DNA of 64,000 nucleotides from Ephydatia muelleri (GCA_013339895.1 JABACO010000011.1:1-64000); one strand, 5' to 3'. Counted from the stretch's first letter, positions 11,570 through 27,860 are shown. Program-made: numbers and translations. The notes: generated from the sequence alone by a model not told the origin.

Positions 11570-11700
11570 CTACAAATAGAAACAAATTACCTCATTGCTT
11601 AATCTTTGAATTCCAGATTCAGTCCACTTAATAATTGATGAAGGTAAATGGCAGCGCCAATAATTGAAGTAACAAGGATTTCTTGAGATCCATACAGAAC
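11570..11700 (-). repeat. Original transposase exon duplicated at 10356-10486
   Basis: On the minus strand this reads NPCYFNYWRCHLPSSIIKWT and ends GIQRLSNE at a GT donor. The next exon after the acceptor near 11535 begins ETMQYLASNQWKEKASGKIV, which fits the transposase order. This copy is therefore taken as the functional exon and 10356-10486 as the duplicate. Confidence 0.8.
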
Positions 11701-13364
11701 ACAGCAGTCATCAGGTAGATAGCAGTTCAGGGTTTTCAGTTACTACATACTGATATTGACAACAATGGAGGAGGAGATCCACTTTGGCATACACTCCTTG
11801 AAAAGTATCCTAATGTTAAGATGCCGGAATGTGATAACACCATACAATAAATGCAAACCTTTTTAAAAAATTAACAATGACAGCTTTTGTTGTTCCCAAC
11901 GTATCATGCTCAAATGTTATGCAGTCTCGAACAAATATGTGCTCGCCATCTGAAAGTGTTACCATAGGTGCTTGAAATTGCTCATCGCCATTCCACACAG
12001 AACCATGATACATTTCTCTGTTTAGACAAGATACATCCACAAGTGAATAAAAGAAAGAGTTTTATTGATGCCCATACAATCAATAACTCCATTCAAACAC
12101 AAGCAATGAGCAACTAGTTGGTCAAGTACAATTAATGCTGTTATGCAAAGAAACATTTGTGGAACCCCAAGTGGCACTGGAGTGCATTTTAAGATATACA
12201 AATGTAACATAACTGAGAGAGAACATACTCATAGGCCCCTTCAGTCTGCACAGGGTATCTTGCAAGAGATGAAGCAATTTTAGGATTTGCCATACAATGC
12301 TGCAGCGTAGACACCATAGAATGACAGTAGAAAGGCAGATGAAACATGCTATAGGAATAAGTATACAAGCAATTAGCATTGAATTCAAGTTATTACATAT
12401 ATCCTAACCCTCTTTGGCAACTCAAGCCCTGGTAGTTTGAAAGTCCGTACAGATGTAAGGCTTGGAACTGATATTCCACACTGCTTCAAAATAAACCAAA
12501 CAAACATAAGATTTCTGTTGCCCTGAAGGTCAAAAAAAACTCATAATCGAGTGCTTGGCGTTTTTAAAATAATAATAATAATAGCCAGACCTAGATACTC
12601 AGATACTCACAAGAGGGTGTGGACCATGAACCAGAAAAAAGAGTAAATCTTGCTGGGAAATGGATGGTAATCATTGCAGTCATTGGCTACTTCATCTATC
12701 CATGCTTCAAATTCATTGTCCAAATTGGAGTCATCTCCAAATACATCCTCATCATCCATAGGTGGAGTATACTCTGTTGTGACCTTTAAAAAAAGGTAAA
12801 ACATAAATAAACACACAGGTCCGGAGCAATTTTTGGTCCATCTAAAGTTTTGCATATCCCAGTCTGAGGGGGAACGGACTGAATTTCCTGACAAAACTTT
12901 TAGAACGAATTAAGACCAGAATTTAACGTATTTAATAGCCTACCTGATGCACCTGCACCAGTGGCGAACATCCAAGGTGTGTGTTCAGGGTGCTCGAGCA
13001 CCTGCCTTCCCCCCTCGATCGGCCATACGTGAACAGTGCGACATGTGGTTATTGTTTATAGGCTCACTCGTTTACTTCCTCAAGTATATCTCAACCTCCG
13101 TTTTTGCTCTCTCTCTGCCCCATACACAAGGTTTTGATACATGCCATAGCAATAATGTCCCCTTTGCATGGCTTACATACATGTCACCAAAGATAATAAT
13201 AATACATATATTATCTCTGATATCACTATTTAAAAATTGCTGCGTACATGTTGTAATATATAGAAACGGGATCCCAGATCTTTAACCGCCTGGTGTAGTA
13301 TATACGAAGCGTGCAACATGCCTACACAAATACACTGACACACAAAACCCACACGACACACAGT

Positions 13365-13470
13365 AACACACACACGCACACACAGTCACACACACGCATG
13401 CACACACACAGTAACACACACATGCACACACACACACAGTCACACACGCACAGTCACACACGCACATACA
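13365..13470. repeat. CA-rich imperfect microsatellite
   Basis: A run of CACACACGCACA/CAGTCACACA units lies between the first and second exon of the transposase. The His/Thr- and Cys/Val-rich open frames over it are artefacts of the repeat. Confidence 0.85.
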
Positions 13471-13828
13471 AGACTCCAAACATGCTATTTTATACACTGC
13501 AGCATGTATGTCAATAACCTGTTTACGACATAACGTCAATAAGTATTTGTTAACTAATTACACTACATGGCTGCCTACTAGTTGGGCGTGGCACGCCTTT
13601 CGCCAAAACGCGATGCCTGATGTTACAAGCGATTCACAGTACCTCAGTTTCTCTGTCTTCAACAGCAAGGCTGGACTGACAATTGGTCGGCAAAGTCTCC
13701 GAAATCGGCTGCTTCAGCGCTTGTACGAACATTCGGTGAGATGCACTCTGATTTGTGCTTGTCTAACTGGGACTTGAATTTGAAGCTGATCCCGCAATGG
13801 AGACAGCTGTAATCGCCATATTCAGCTA

Positions 13829-13930
13829 CGCAAATAGCAAAACAAAGTGAAGCACTGTGTTACGATCAACGCAGGAACTTATGTTAAGTCGGGAACGACC
13901 GTTTTTCTCCGCACACTCAAAGCCACGTGC
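13829..13930. promoter_or_regulatory. Presumed divergent promoter between transposase A and small gene A
   Basis: The interval lies between the finger-bearing first exon of the minus-strand transposase and the ATG at 13931 of the plus-strand companion gene. The same head-to-head arrangement with a gap of about 70 bp occurs in the second copy. No TATA box or other motif was identified; the role is inferred from gene layout. Confidence 0.4.
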
Positions 13931-15018
13931 ATGATGAATCGTTCAGCGTTGCCAAGATTGCCGCCGCCTCCAAGTTCAAGTACATCAGAAGTTCATCCTG
14001 CCATCTCCGACAGTCAGATTTCCAATGCTGTAAGCACGGCAAGATCTCAGAACGTCATCACGTCACCTACTGAGCATGCATTGTACCCAATATTGAGAAG
14101 CATCCAAGATATCAGGAAAGTGCACAAAAGGCTGAATTCAGTAAGATAAAAACAATGCTTTGTTCCGTTCAAGACGAACTAGCAAAGCTGCAAAGATGCA
14201 TCATGGAGGAAAGCGAAAGAAAGTTCTCAATTGAGACAAGTGTGTTCAAGGTTTGTTTATAGCTTGCTAGTATAGTGAATTTCCTAGTTGAGTCATTAAT
14301 GCCCATAGAATGATATTGTAGCCGAAATAAGTGCTCTGTTCATGAAGACTCTGACTAGGATTCCAGCAAAAGAAGATGTGGCGGCAAGTGATCTACAATT
14401 AAATAAAAATAATTGTTAGCATGTAATGTGTTTACCCCAGTTAGTTATCAGGAGTGTACTGAAATCTGAGTGATAATCAAAGACAAAGTTTAGCAAGGCT
14501 GCTACATACTGTAACACTCTACTAACAAACCTGAGGGCTGAGGAGAGAAGAAGGGTGAAGTAAACAAAGCATTGCAGTACAATAATTTTCATCTTTTTTG
14601 TACAGTTATTAGGGCTAGGAATATGTGCACCATACTTGGCATACAGTACAGAGATGTTTGTCGAGAAATTCATTTCTATCTTGAAGGTGGACAATGAAGA
14701 AATTAAATCACTCTACAAGCGACATGTAGCATTTTTGGTTAGTTTATTTGTGTGTTCTGCTTTGTGTAGTTACATGTTTGATTTCTTTCTGTGTAGCGTA
14801 CATTTGCCAGTGAAGATAAAGATCATGCAAAACACAATACCTATAAGGCCTTTCAGAAGTGGCTCATGTCAAAGTTTCCAAATGGTGTGCCATCATCTGA
14901 AGACCTAGAGCAGGTGTACCAAGATGAGCATTTACTCAATCTTATGCCACCACCACAACAGCTGGGTCAATCTTCAGAATATGAGTACGAGTTCACTAGC
15001 TCCGTATCGGACACGTAA
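13931..15018 (+). CDS. Uncharacterised transposon companion protein, copy A (degenerate)
   Basis: I do not recognise this family. Start ATG at 13931 (MMNRSALPRLPPPPSSSTSE), a Pro/Ser-rich N-terminus, then ALYPILRSIQDIRKVHKRLN. A one-base frame change follows near 14127 before MLCSVQDELAKLQRCIMEES, ending SVFK at a donor. The next exon, 14310-14380, reads NDIVAEISALFMKTLTRIPA. About 14455-14562 reads SKAATYCNTLLTNLRAEERR after two in-frame stops. 14610-14738 has MFVEKFISILKVDNEEIKSL and YKRHVAFL. The last exon, 14798-15018, reads RTFASEDKDHAKHNTYKAFQ, KWLMSKFPNGVPSSEDLEQV and an acidic tail EYEYEFTSSVSDT. The blocks match copy B at 34705-35530 in order and intron placement. It is predicted soluble and partly helical. 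The role (DNA binding, regulation or partner of the transposase) is unknown. Confidence 0.5.
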
Positions 15019-16160
15019 ATTGCGAATTGAGCTGCTATTTTATATAAGCTGCTGCATCATGATCATGGACCTCCTCTTGATTGTATCTATCAACGTTGAT
15101 CATGGACCATTGGACTCTTGATTGTACATGTATCTCACTGGCCCAACCTGATTTACTGGAAACTGACTGCATGGACTGCACTGTATCTTGGTGATTATAT
15201 ATTGTATGTGTATTACTCATCAGAACTGAATGGATGACATGTATAAATTTTGCCACTAGTGCACTCTGCTGCATGACAGGTATATTATTATTTTACTTTT
15301 GGGGGGGATCTAGGATCTCTGATTTGGGCGCACATGGATCAAAGTGGTCATTCAGAGAATGAATGTACTCCTTATGATCACATGGGCCTTGGAATCATTG
15401 AACCCAACAATAATTCGATGCTTCCAACATGCCTCTTTTTTTGGTCATCTGTACGGGTGACCTATTGACACACTAGTTAGTTTTTAACAAAGGGTCTGGT
15501 CGACTCTGGCGCAATGGCAAAGCTGCATCGCATGCGCGCAATATGCATGCCCGCGCTACTTGAGTTAATGAATGGCTCCTTGTGATTGACTACGTTGCAT
15601 AGCCAAGTGTCATGCCATACGGTACTCAAAATATTACCGGACCAATACTGTGTCAGGATAGGGTCAATAACGATATGACATTATTGATACAAGGCTTCTG
15701 TAGTCATGATCCCCACCAGTATTGGAACAGGATAGCGTCTTATACCAATGTTGAATCAAATTTTTCATCAATATTGGTACAATGTTTTTAATATTCCAAG
15801 CACTGTCCAATACTGATAACTATTTGTTGTGTATGGCCCACTACCGGGTATACGGTATATACCGCAAGGTTTTTATTTTAATAATTGTTAATTAGTGCAC
15901 ACTCAATAACAGTGCCACCGGCGCGGTAGTGTCTTTGTATTGTACAACAATAGATTACATGAAGTAATCATTTAGCGCTTCAGCGTGGCAAGAGCCATAG
16001 GGACGCCTGGCAGCATCCTCCTAAGCTAAGCCTACAGGTAAAGTTATATAATTAGGTGCAGAATGCCCCTCCCCTCGCCCCCCTCCGCGAAGATAACTTT
16101 GTTGGCGGAGAAAATTAAATATTAAAATGATGGCGACACGATTGGCGGAACTTTCCGCCA
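15019..16160. other. Non-coding stretch flanking element A
   Basis: No gene is visible. The region has short direct and inverted words built on CCAATACTG/CAGTATTGG and a GC-richer piece around 16060-16165 with repeated GGCGGA and TCCGCC words. A G7 run occurs at 15301. The outer end of the 9-15 kb transposon may lie here, but I could not find a terminal repeat matching the other side. Confidence 0.35.
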
Positions 16161-16165
16161 ACTAG

Positions 16166-18890
16166 TTGTCGTCAAAATGTCTTGGCAGTATGGTAAGCAA
16201 GTTATGTACAATACGCAGGAATAATGGAGCCATACGTATGCACAGCAAATACAGGTATCTATGCCAATATTATGCAACTTCGCAATTGTGCATCATGTGG
16301 ATAGAAGAGACTAATTCTGCAACAAAGTATACACATATGCATGCTTTCATACCATATGGTCATCCTTCTGATTGGACACAATAAATGAAGTGTCCAATGG
16401 GTCTGCACTGTTCACGTTAATCTCACCACTCCACATCACATGTTCATATTCCAACTGCATTACATGCAAGACATAGGAAGTTCTTTACAATGAAGGGGGA
16501 GGATAGATGCAGTATATGGTGTGGTCTGTTCTCCAGGGAGTGCAGTACATTTTTAGAATATACTTCTTCCTCTTTGGAGACCTGGATAATAAGGGGAGCT
16601 ATCACTATTGTACACCTTTACACAAACAAGCTCATTTATAGGAGGGTGTTGAATTCATTTATCCTGCTGGGTCGAGTTTGGTATCCTGGAATTCTCGCAG
16701 GCAATTTAGTAATCTATTAAACCGTAGTTTTCCTTTGTAGCATTCATGGATTCATATAGTAATGTATCATTCCTTAATTAATTAGTAAATCACCATCAGC
16801 ACTGTCATGCAAGTGAAGATGAAGATGATGGCATTTTTTTAGTTTACAACAATTCAAGTGTAACTCACAATAATATAGACTGTTTGGATTGAAGATGAAC
16901 CAAGTGGCTTGACTTTAGTTGATATTTCATTAGCATCCATTGTGTGGAAAACAGGTGGTATACAATTGCGTGCACTGTAAAGAAGAACCCAGAACACACT
17001 TGTTAAAGGAAATGAAATACTATGTTGGTACTGTAACCACGACGAAAAATTATTTATCATAAAGGACTTTAAGCCATATCAGAATGATGCAAGCACTAAC
17101 AAATTACAGGCATAAGAATAAATTTGCAAAGGGAAAATGCGTGCTTAGCAATCCATTCTTATCCTGGCCATAACATACATGTATATATATGTATTAATTG
17201 CTCATTGGTCAGACTATGTAGGTATAATAAATAATGTTTATCACAGTGGAAGTGTTCCAAAACAAACCACTCCAACATCATTTGTCATAAAACCACTTCA
17301 GTGAGGCACAAAGTATGCTTCACCCATCACTAAAACAGATGAGGATTAACTTAAAAATGTGACTTCATATTTTAAAAGGTGAATGCATTCATAATTGTCA
17401 ATGAAGCCAGCCAGCTTTCCCGCTAGTACCATTTTCGAGCGTTGCTTTAGACTAGTGAAGTACTTATACCCTAGCGGCTTCTGCATGAATGATACAACGT
17501 TGATATGTACCGGTAAAAAGATCAAGAGTTTAAATACTGATAGATGCGTCGGATGACAGCAGCAGGAAATACTCCTTTTACCATGTTTTCAGTGATTATG
17601 AAGCAGTTGTGTGTCCCCCATAAGATCATCGTCTGTACATGTGTTGTGCAATTGTATACACACACACATGCATGTACATACATGTACATACATTCTGTAA
17701 TACATGTGTTGAAAAAAAAAAGTAAATACAAAGTGTGCCTCTAGTTGTTCAAGCGCGCATGAACATGAACGTATTTAGGTAGTGGTATCATTTCCGTGTA
17801 CACCAATTCACTTAACGAGGCCATACATGTAGCACCATAGATTATTAGTCTTTTTTTTTTTTAATGATAGCACGCGACTAAATTTCTACTCATCATATGC
17901 TGTAATGACATCGAGGGCTCGAGGCTCGCTACCTTATCACGAAGCGTCCTTCGATAAGGGACTGCTGAGGAAATGGAGGCTTTGAATGGGCGGCCTTCCA
18001 ATGGTATACAATTGTTTGATGCTAGTCAGATTGCAAGTATGTTTAGTATTTCTCTAGTCTAAACAAGGTCAACTGTGGGTGTAAAGTAAAAAAGGGGGTC
18101 AATAGCGGTGAGGATGTAACCGCGGAGCTCACGCTTTTTATTTAACGAGGAGCTGCTGTCCTCTTAATTACCATTTTGCAGCAAAAGATAGCCCTGGGAT
18201 CACCCCCACCCTACTAATAATTTTAGCAACAATATGCATGCTGCGTGTGTTAAAGCAGTGTAAAGGGAGTTGCACCAATACAAGATCGATGCACTGTATA
18301 GCATGCAAGACGGGATTTTAGGAGTGCAAGATAATATGTACACTGTGTACATGCTAGTCCCTCCCTAATATATGCAGGGTTGTGTATCTGTTTAAAAGGT
18401 TTAATGACCATTGCAACTCGAAGCATTAAGTGAAGCACATTATGGTTGCATCATCACAATACAGCCACCATTAGCAGCTGTAAAGAATGAGCTGTGCAGC
18501 CGAGTGCAGTGTTTACACATACAAGCAACATATTATCAGCTCTGGCCAGAAGAACCGGCTTTGTCGGAGGTTTCTTAACCACACCCCTAGGTTTCTTTGC
18601 TGGCTCTTCAGCTGGGGGAGGGGCTTTGGGTTGCTCGCCTTTTTGAGTGCAGGTGGGTCATTCCGTGTCAAATCATCACACTTTGTGAATCTATTTTGAC
18701 CTTATTGACTTATACAAGGATGCCAAATATTAAATTTCCAAGACCAATACTTTTGATGCTAATGCTTGTTGAATGTTTGACCACAAAAGTAAACTAACAA
18801 AATTAATCACTTTATATCTCAGCCAGTGAGTCACACTAAGCAATGAGGTTTTGAACACTATTAGTGGAACACATGAAGGTTGTTCTGTTT
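16166..18890. other. No assignable gene
   Basis: Only short frames without recognisable motifs. A minus-strand frame near 18660-18540 reads APPPAEEPAKKPRGVVKKPP, which looks like a basic low-complexity coding exon, but nothing next to it supports a gene. A T9-10 run lies near 17853. Confidence 0.35.
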
Positions 18891-18897
18891 AATTGCT

Positions 18898-19339
18898 AAG
18901 TCTTCCCAATGAAGGTTAAAAGTATAATTACAGCTTTACTGATTGAAGATTATCAGACGAAGTATTTTTTTTTTCCCTTTTTAAAAAGATACCAAAGATC
19001 TATGTGTTTACACTGGCAGTATGTTCACATGCACAATAAATCAATTGTCATCAAATGCATGTGAGTGTAAACTATTGTCATAACAATTTTGACAGACCTA
19101 AGGTATAGGGATTCAACAGCTACTTATGGTCACAAACCCAAAACAACTTTACCAGACCCAATAGGTTCAACCTTATGTTCCAACCAGATCCCATTCAGTT
19201 CCCACTCTGAAACTTATCACACAACTCGGTGATACATATATCTTTGGTATCTTTTTTTTAAAAAACAATACTTCGTCTGATAATCTTCAATCAGTGCAAA
19301 GCTGTAATCATACTTTTAACCTTCATTGGGAAGACTTAC
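18898..19339. mobile_element. Foldback element with arms of about 105 bp
   Basis: The left arm (about 18898-19005) runs from AAGTCTTCCCAATGAAGG through GATTGAAGATTATCAGACGA to GATACCAAAGAT. The right arm (about 19233-19339) carries the reverse complements ATCTTTGGTATC, TCGTCTGATAATCTTCAATC and CCTTCATTGGGAAGACTT. The spacer is about 225 bp and has no coding capacity. It has the structure of a non-autonomous DNA transposon. No clear target duplication was seen. Confidence 0.8.
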
Positions 19340-20080
19340 ATATGATTACAGTGCAGTTGCAATGTTTGGAAGCAATAAGAAATGGTGTACTCGTCCTACA
19401 AGAAACTCTGCTGATAGTTTTTTTTCCATCATAAAGGTTTAAAGGCTCTAGAGATTGAAAAACGCTTGTTGAAAAACTTCCAGACAGGGGATATGTCTTG
19501 ACTGGCTCCATCAGCGGAAAAGACGTGAAAGTTTGATGCACGTGCTCGCAAACAGTGACATTAGCGCGCTGGAACTCACAAACTGTACTTATTACATGTA
19601 ATTAGGTCTAAAAAATGGCATCAGCATTCCACGTTACCGTGCAGTTTGTTAAAACGACCATGCAACGGTAATGGCGTTTTAACAAACGTAAAATTACTGT
19701 ACATGTTTGGTGGCTGATAGCAATAAATATAACCAATTGTTCATAATTTCATCTCCTTTTATTCTTTGCTGTTAGTTACCTATAACAAGTCATATTTCTC
19801 TAGTTGGTGTAACTTCCTAATTAGCATACCACAAAAAAATATGGCAGGCTGAACCTCAACCTTGTCTGAGCAAATGATTCTGCTCTCTCTAGATGTTTTG
19901 CCCCTGACATTAGAAGTGTTTATGTAAATAACTACATGTAAATGGAGAACATAAAATACTTAATGTACAGTATTAGAAGCAAATTTAATTCTAAGCTGCC
20001 AAAGTGCATACATGTAGAATACATGTATGCACGTGTGCTATAGTGCAGGCACATGTATTCCATTTTCATGCTGAATGCTA
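19340..20080. other. No assignable gene
   Basis: Short frames on both strands lack motifs and splice support. A TACATGTA-rich segment runs into the CA microsatellite. If the TAF1-like gene has further exons, they are not recognisable here. Confidence 0.35.
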
Positions 20081-20082
20081 CA

Positions 20083-20129
<47 letters not shown>

Positions 20130-20180
20130 ACATACACACACACACTCACACACACAAACACACACATACACACACCTACA
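20081..20180. repeat. (CA)n microsatellite
   Basis: An almost pure CA dinucleotide array with occasional AA and TA interruptions. It lies 3' of the last recognisable TAF1 exon. Confidence 0.95.
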
Positions 20181-20327
20181 CACAGAGACATTACAATGGA
20201 TGCTTGCAGGATGCAGTTGTACATACCTCCCATAATTGTAATCTACACAGTTGTATCATCAGAATTTTACCCGTGCAGGTTTACTTTACAAACATCTGGA
20301 TACAAAGGATTTCCCCCTGCATCTTAC

Positions 20328-24492
<4,165 letters not shown>

Positions 24493-24609
24493 CTGCTGGA
24501 GGGAACACAAGTGTGCAAATATTAGGCACTACCCCGGCTGCTTTGAACAGCATGACCAGTGTACTGGGCACAGTTAATGGAGGCATAAAAGCTAATATTA
24601 GTCAATGCC

Positions 24610-25730
24610 CAAGGCTTGCTGTTGAATGTACGTTGAATTTACTATACCGGCCAATGCCACAATTATGCACATAAACATATGCACATGGAAAAAAATAAAA
24701 GTGAATGTACACCCTACATACAGTAACTTGCAAAGACGAACGATAGTACTGCATCTGCAAGTGTGCTCAAAAGATAGTTTCCACAATGGCACACCACACA
24801 CACTGCACCTATCCATACAAGGACGTACATTCTACAAGTACATGTTATGGATTGAAGGAACATGCATAGTTATACGTGCAGACCATAAATACAGCTACAC
24901 GTACAGTACTTGTGTCATTAGTTCAATTGTAGTCTCGCATGACACCCATTTGGTTCAATTCCAATTTGTTCTACAGATCAATTGATAATCATTAACAGGC
25001 TTGATAGAGATATGATTTCAATGCTACATGACCATTACCATCCTTCCATAAGCACTAGATTCACTGCACATGTCACTAGCACATGTTGTTGTTGTGGCTT
25101 TGTGGGGAGTGAGGCACAAACGGCACAATGAGTGTGTAAATCAACTGCATGTACTTACACTAACGTCGCCCACATATACTGACTATTCAATATATATTAG
25201 GCAGTTAAAATAGACACAATTCCATGATACATAAGTTTTGGTTTGTAGTTTAACCAACCCTGAGTATGGGGTGAGGTGGAGTGGGGGTTAGGAGGGGAGG
25301 GTGAAGGTAGGGGTGGTGAGTTAACACAATTCTGAATTCCTACCTACTTTATCATCAATGAATGCTCAAAACCTTTATCACAATCACTCACTCACACCAT
25401 CACCTTTCCCATTATTTGGTACCCCTCCCCTGCCTTCCCTCCACCCTCGATACTCTGATACTCTGATCCTATAATCGCCAAAGTTTGCTTCAGTAACCAT
25501 GGTCTCGCCCCCAGACCCAGAAGTAAACATGCTAACTGTTGCTTGCACATAAACAGCTGATATCATCCCCAGACGCAGAAGTAAATATGCTCACTATTGC
25601 TTGCAATGAACAGCAAGCATCACATATTTATCTTCTATGCACAATAATGTTAACTAGGCCAACCAATGTATGCTGTAAAAACCACCCAAAATGAGTGAGC
25701 TTCATTATGCAGAAGACCAGGGTCACAGGA
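24610..25730. other. No assignable gene upstream of TAF1
   Basis: AT-rich with TACATGTA-like words. No first exon of TAF1 could be fixed; the 5' end of that gene may lie here. The segment around 25440-25620 repeats the phrase CCCCAGAC.CAGAAGTAAA.ATGCT twice about 70 bp apart. Confidence 0.3.
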
Positions 25731-25733
25731 CTA

Positions 25734-26013
25734 TGGATCCCAGCCTAGCAGTGGCTCCAGTCCTGTGCATTACACGTGCATGGATCCCAGCCTAGCAATG
25801 GCTCCAGTCCTGTGCATTACACATACATGGATCCCAGCCTAGCAGTGGCTCCAGTCCTGTGCATTACACATACATGGATCCCAGCCTAGCAGTGGCTCCA
25901 GTCCTGTGCATTACACATACATGGATCCCAGCCTAGCAGTGGCTCCAGTCCTGTGCATTACACATACATGGATCCCAGCCTAGCAGTGGCTCCAGTCCTG
26001 TGCATTACATGTG
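25734..26013. repeat. 47-bp minisatellite, six copies
   Basis: The unit TGGATCCCAGCCTAGCAGTGGCTCCAGTCCTGTGCATTACACATACA (described by its start TGGATCCCAG and end CATTACACATACA) begins at 25734, 25781, 25828, 25875, 25922 and 25969. Copies are nearly identical, with only a few substitutions, implying recent expansion. Confidence 0.95.
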
Positions 26014-27397
26014 CACAAGCAATGCACTTTCATTGTGCTAGAGCTTAGCAAAAGCACAAGAGCCAAAGTTTTTGCACATGTTCTCTGCTTCATGTGGTAA
26101 TTCTTGTAGGTGCATTAAATGGAATTTACAGAACAAGAAAATGAGGTCTGATTCACTGACATTAAGTGGAGTGAGCAGTAAATGTTTATTTACACGTAGA
26201 AGGGCATCAGTACAAGGTGCTGTATTGTGTGTAAGTGTGTGTCGGTGTGTGCAATTTTGTAGTGACCACAATGAGAACAACCAGAATAAATTTCAATTGT
26301 ATTAATGTGCCAATTATATTCTTTTGCACAAAAATTAATTGTCACAAGTTGGTCAATGCAAGAATCGAGTAAAAACGTTTTAGCAAATTTTTTATCCCAA
26401 AAATTAGCACTTATAAAACATTTAGTAGTGATCCCAATGCAAAAATATAATTCAATTACATTAAGCATGCATAATATGTTGCAATTACAATTACCAATCA
26501 TAATCACACAAATTGTAATATTTTTGAATGAGTGTTGCAACTACAATAATATTTTTGCATTGATTATTTAGCATCACAACTAAATCACATTGGATTACAT
26601 CCAGCAGGATGCAATTGTAATTTTTTTTGCATTGACTGAGTGTATCTAAACTGGGGTGAAATATGAACACCTTGTTATGGGGTTCCCTGAGATTCTTATT
26701 TATGGCTATTACGATACTTGGTTACATTTATAACTTCGAGATGCAAGGGTAAATGTAACACATAATATACACAATGGGCGCCCTCGTACGACTATCCATG
26801 AAAGATTATACAGGCACCTGTAATTATTGAAATTGACAATTTATTTACCCCACCAAACTAATCTGTGTAGAACGATGACCCAATGTCACAGTTATGGTAT
26901 GCACAATTATAAAGGTTTGGGAATGAAATGCTAATATTAGGCTACATTTTGATTGAATTTTATTTATTATTTTCCTTGTCGCTGATTTTATTATATTTAA
27001 ACTCGCATTTTGTTGCAGCTCATTGTGCCGATCTGCATGCAGAACCAAATCAAAGACAGTGGGCATACATTTTGGCAGTAGACACTGCCTTAAAGGTAAT
27101 TTATTTGCAAAACGAAGAATTCTACAAAGCAGGCACTGTTTCAACTATTTAATGTGGCTCTTAAATCTAAGTACTTCAAATGCAATAACATGCAATAACA
27201 TACAAATGGTACTTTTAAAACTAAAAGCACAATGTTAAAAAATCGCTTTACGACCTAAACTACGAAATTGGAAAATGTTGACAAATATCTATGGTACGCA
27301 TAACTAATAAATAAATATAGTACAGGGTAGATGGAATTCTAATTTAGAAAAACCTCCCACAACGCAGTCTGAACCTGCTTACTATATTTTTGCAGCA

Positions 27398-27860
27398 AGC
27401 TCAAATAATTAAAATACTATTTCTAAATATTATTAGTGTACCGACTTGTCTTATCCACTTGACCATTGAAGATCTTCTTATAGCTATTGGCGTTGCCTCT
27501 ATAATCAAAATGGTATCTGACAGCACACTGGAGTTTCCTGTGAGTAATAGATGGTGTCTTTAATTTATTAATGGTGTGTTCATATTGAGAACAATTAATA
27601 CATCATATTCTACATATTCCTTTGTAGATATACTTCACTCAGGTCGAGCACCAGTTGGGTTCCTTATGCTATGTTTATCCTGTACTGTGGTTGTGGTTAC
27701 TACTTTCTGCTTCAAAGTGACTCGTTACTATGGAATGATCCTATTTTGTATGTACATTGTGTTTCTATTGATTTCCATCTTGGCAGAAACCAAGAGATTT
27801 CGGATATATACCTGGTGTGATCATTTAATGATGTTGATTATCATTTGCAATGATGGATGA
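27398..27860 (+). CDS. Possible cation/Ca2+ exchanger 3' exons (SLC24/SLC8B1-like)
   Basis: The last exon follows an acceptor near 27627 (CCTTTGTAG|AT) and reads LHSGRAPVGFLMLCLSCTVV, then FKVTRYYGMILFCMYIVFLL and ISILAETKRF, to a stop at 27860. Two hydrophobic helices joined by a basic loop with RxYG, followed by Tyr-x-Val-Phe-Leu and Ala-Glu, resemble the C-terminus of mitochondrial Na/Ca exchanger-like proteins. An upstream piece (about 27400-27539) reads ILFLNIISVPTCLIHLTIED, reminiscent of the P..LTIP segment of the same family, and ends at TTTCCT|GTGAGTAA. The joined frame is not certain, and no alpha-repeat (ion-binding) exon was found. Any multi-pass membrane protein remains possible. 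Confidence 0.35.

Larger units (their letters stand above)
9139..13828 (-). mobile_element. KDZ/Plavaka-like transposase, copy A (one in-frame stop and a frameshift)
   Basis: A many-exon minus-strand gene. The N-terminal exon (about 13820-13640) has a zinc finger, CLHCGISFKFKSQLDKHKSEC (C-x2-C, HxxxxC). Next is an acidic exon (about 12783-12620; DDEDVFGDDSN) ending DYHPFPSKIYSFFWF, then QCGISVPSLTSVRTFKLPG. The core exon (about 11535-11130) reads LILFTDDTSGNRSKKWNKFD, LLLAGLGR, IHFVTTSNKVSPLDQ and ICDNPRAQELCNQL, the DDTSGN..KKWNK and DNP signature of Plavaka/KDZ transposases of the CACTA-like group. PLEALHVFL (about 10825) and WSQMAIFILSPYLDAGKKGI (about 10650-10590) follow. The C-terminal part (about 9775-9139) ends IVFVHDFLSNLYCYNNFCLN and stop. 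One TGA (about 9313) interrupts an otherwise continuous C-terminal frame, and the finger exon changes frame near 13670. Such enzymes cut and paste their element in the nucleus. Terminal inverted repeats were not found. Confidence 0.65.

Noticed and set aside
15019-16160. Terminal inverted repeats of the 9-15 kb transposon
   Set aside because: I compared the sequence near 15.0-16.1 kb with 6.3-9.1 kb by eye and found no convincing matching ends.
18540-18660. Minus-strand APPPAEEPAKKPRGVVKKPP as a possible exon, and the alternative frame LRQSRFFWPEL as the missing TAF1 winged-helix exon
   Set aside because: The second shares only a short Phe-Trp pattern with TAF1 and soon hits stops; the first has no partner exons. 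Neither is supported.
25734-26013. Regular 47-bp repeats considered as a CRISPR-like array
   Set aside because: Repeats are contiguous without unique spacers and the DNA is eukaryotic; it is a minisatellite.
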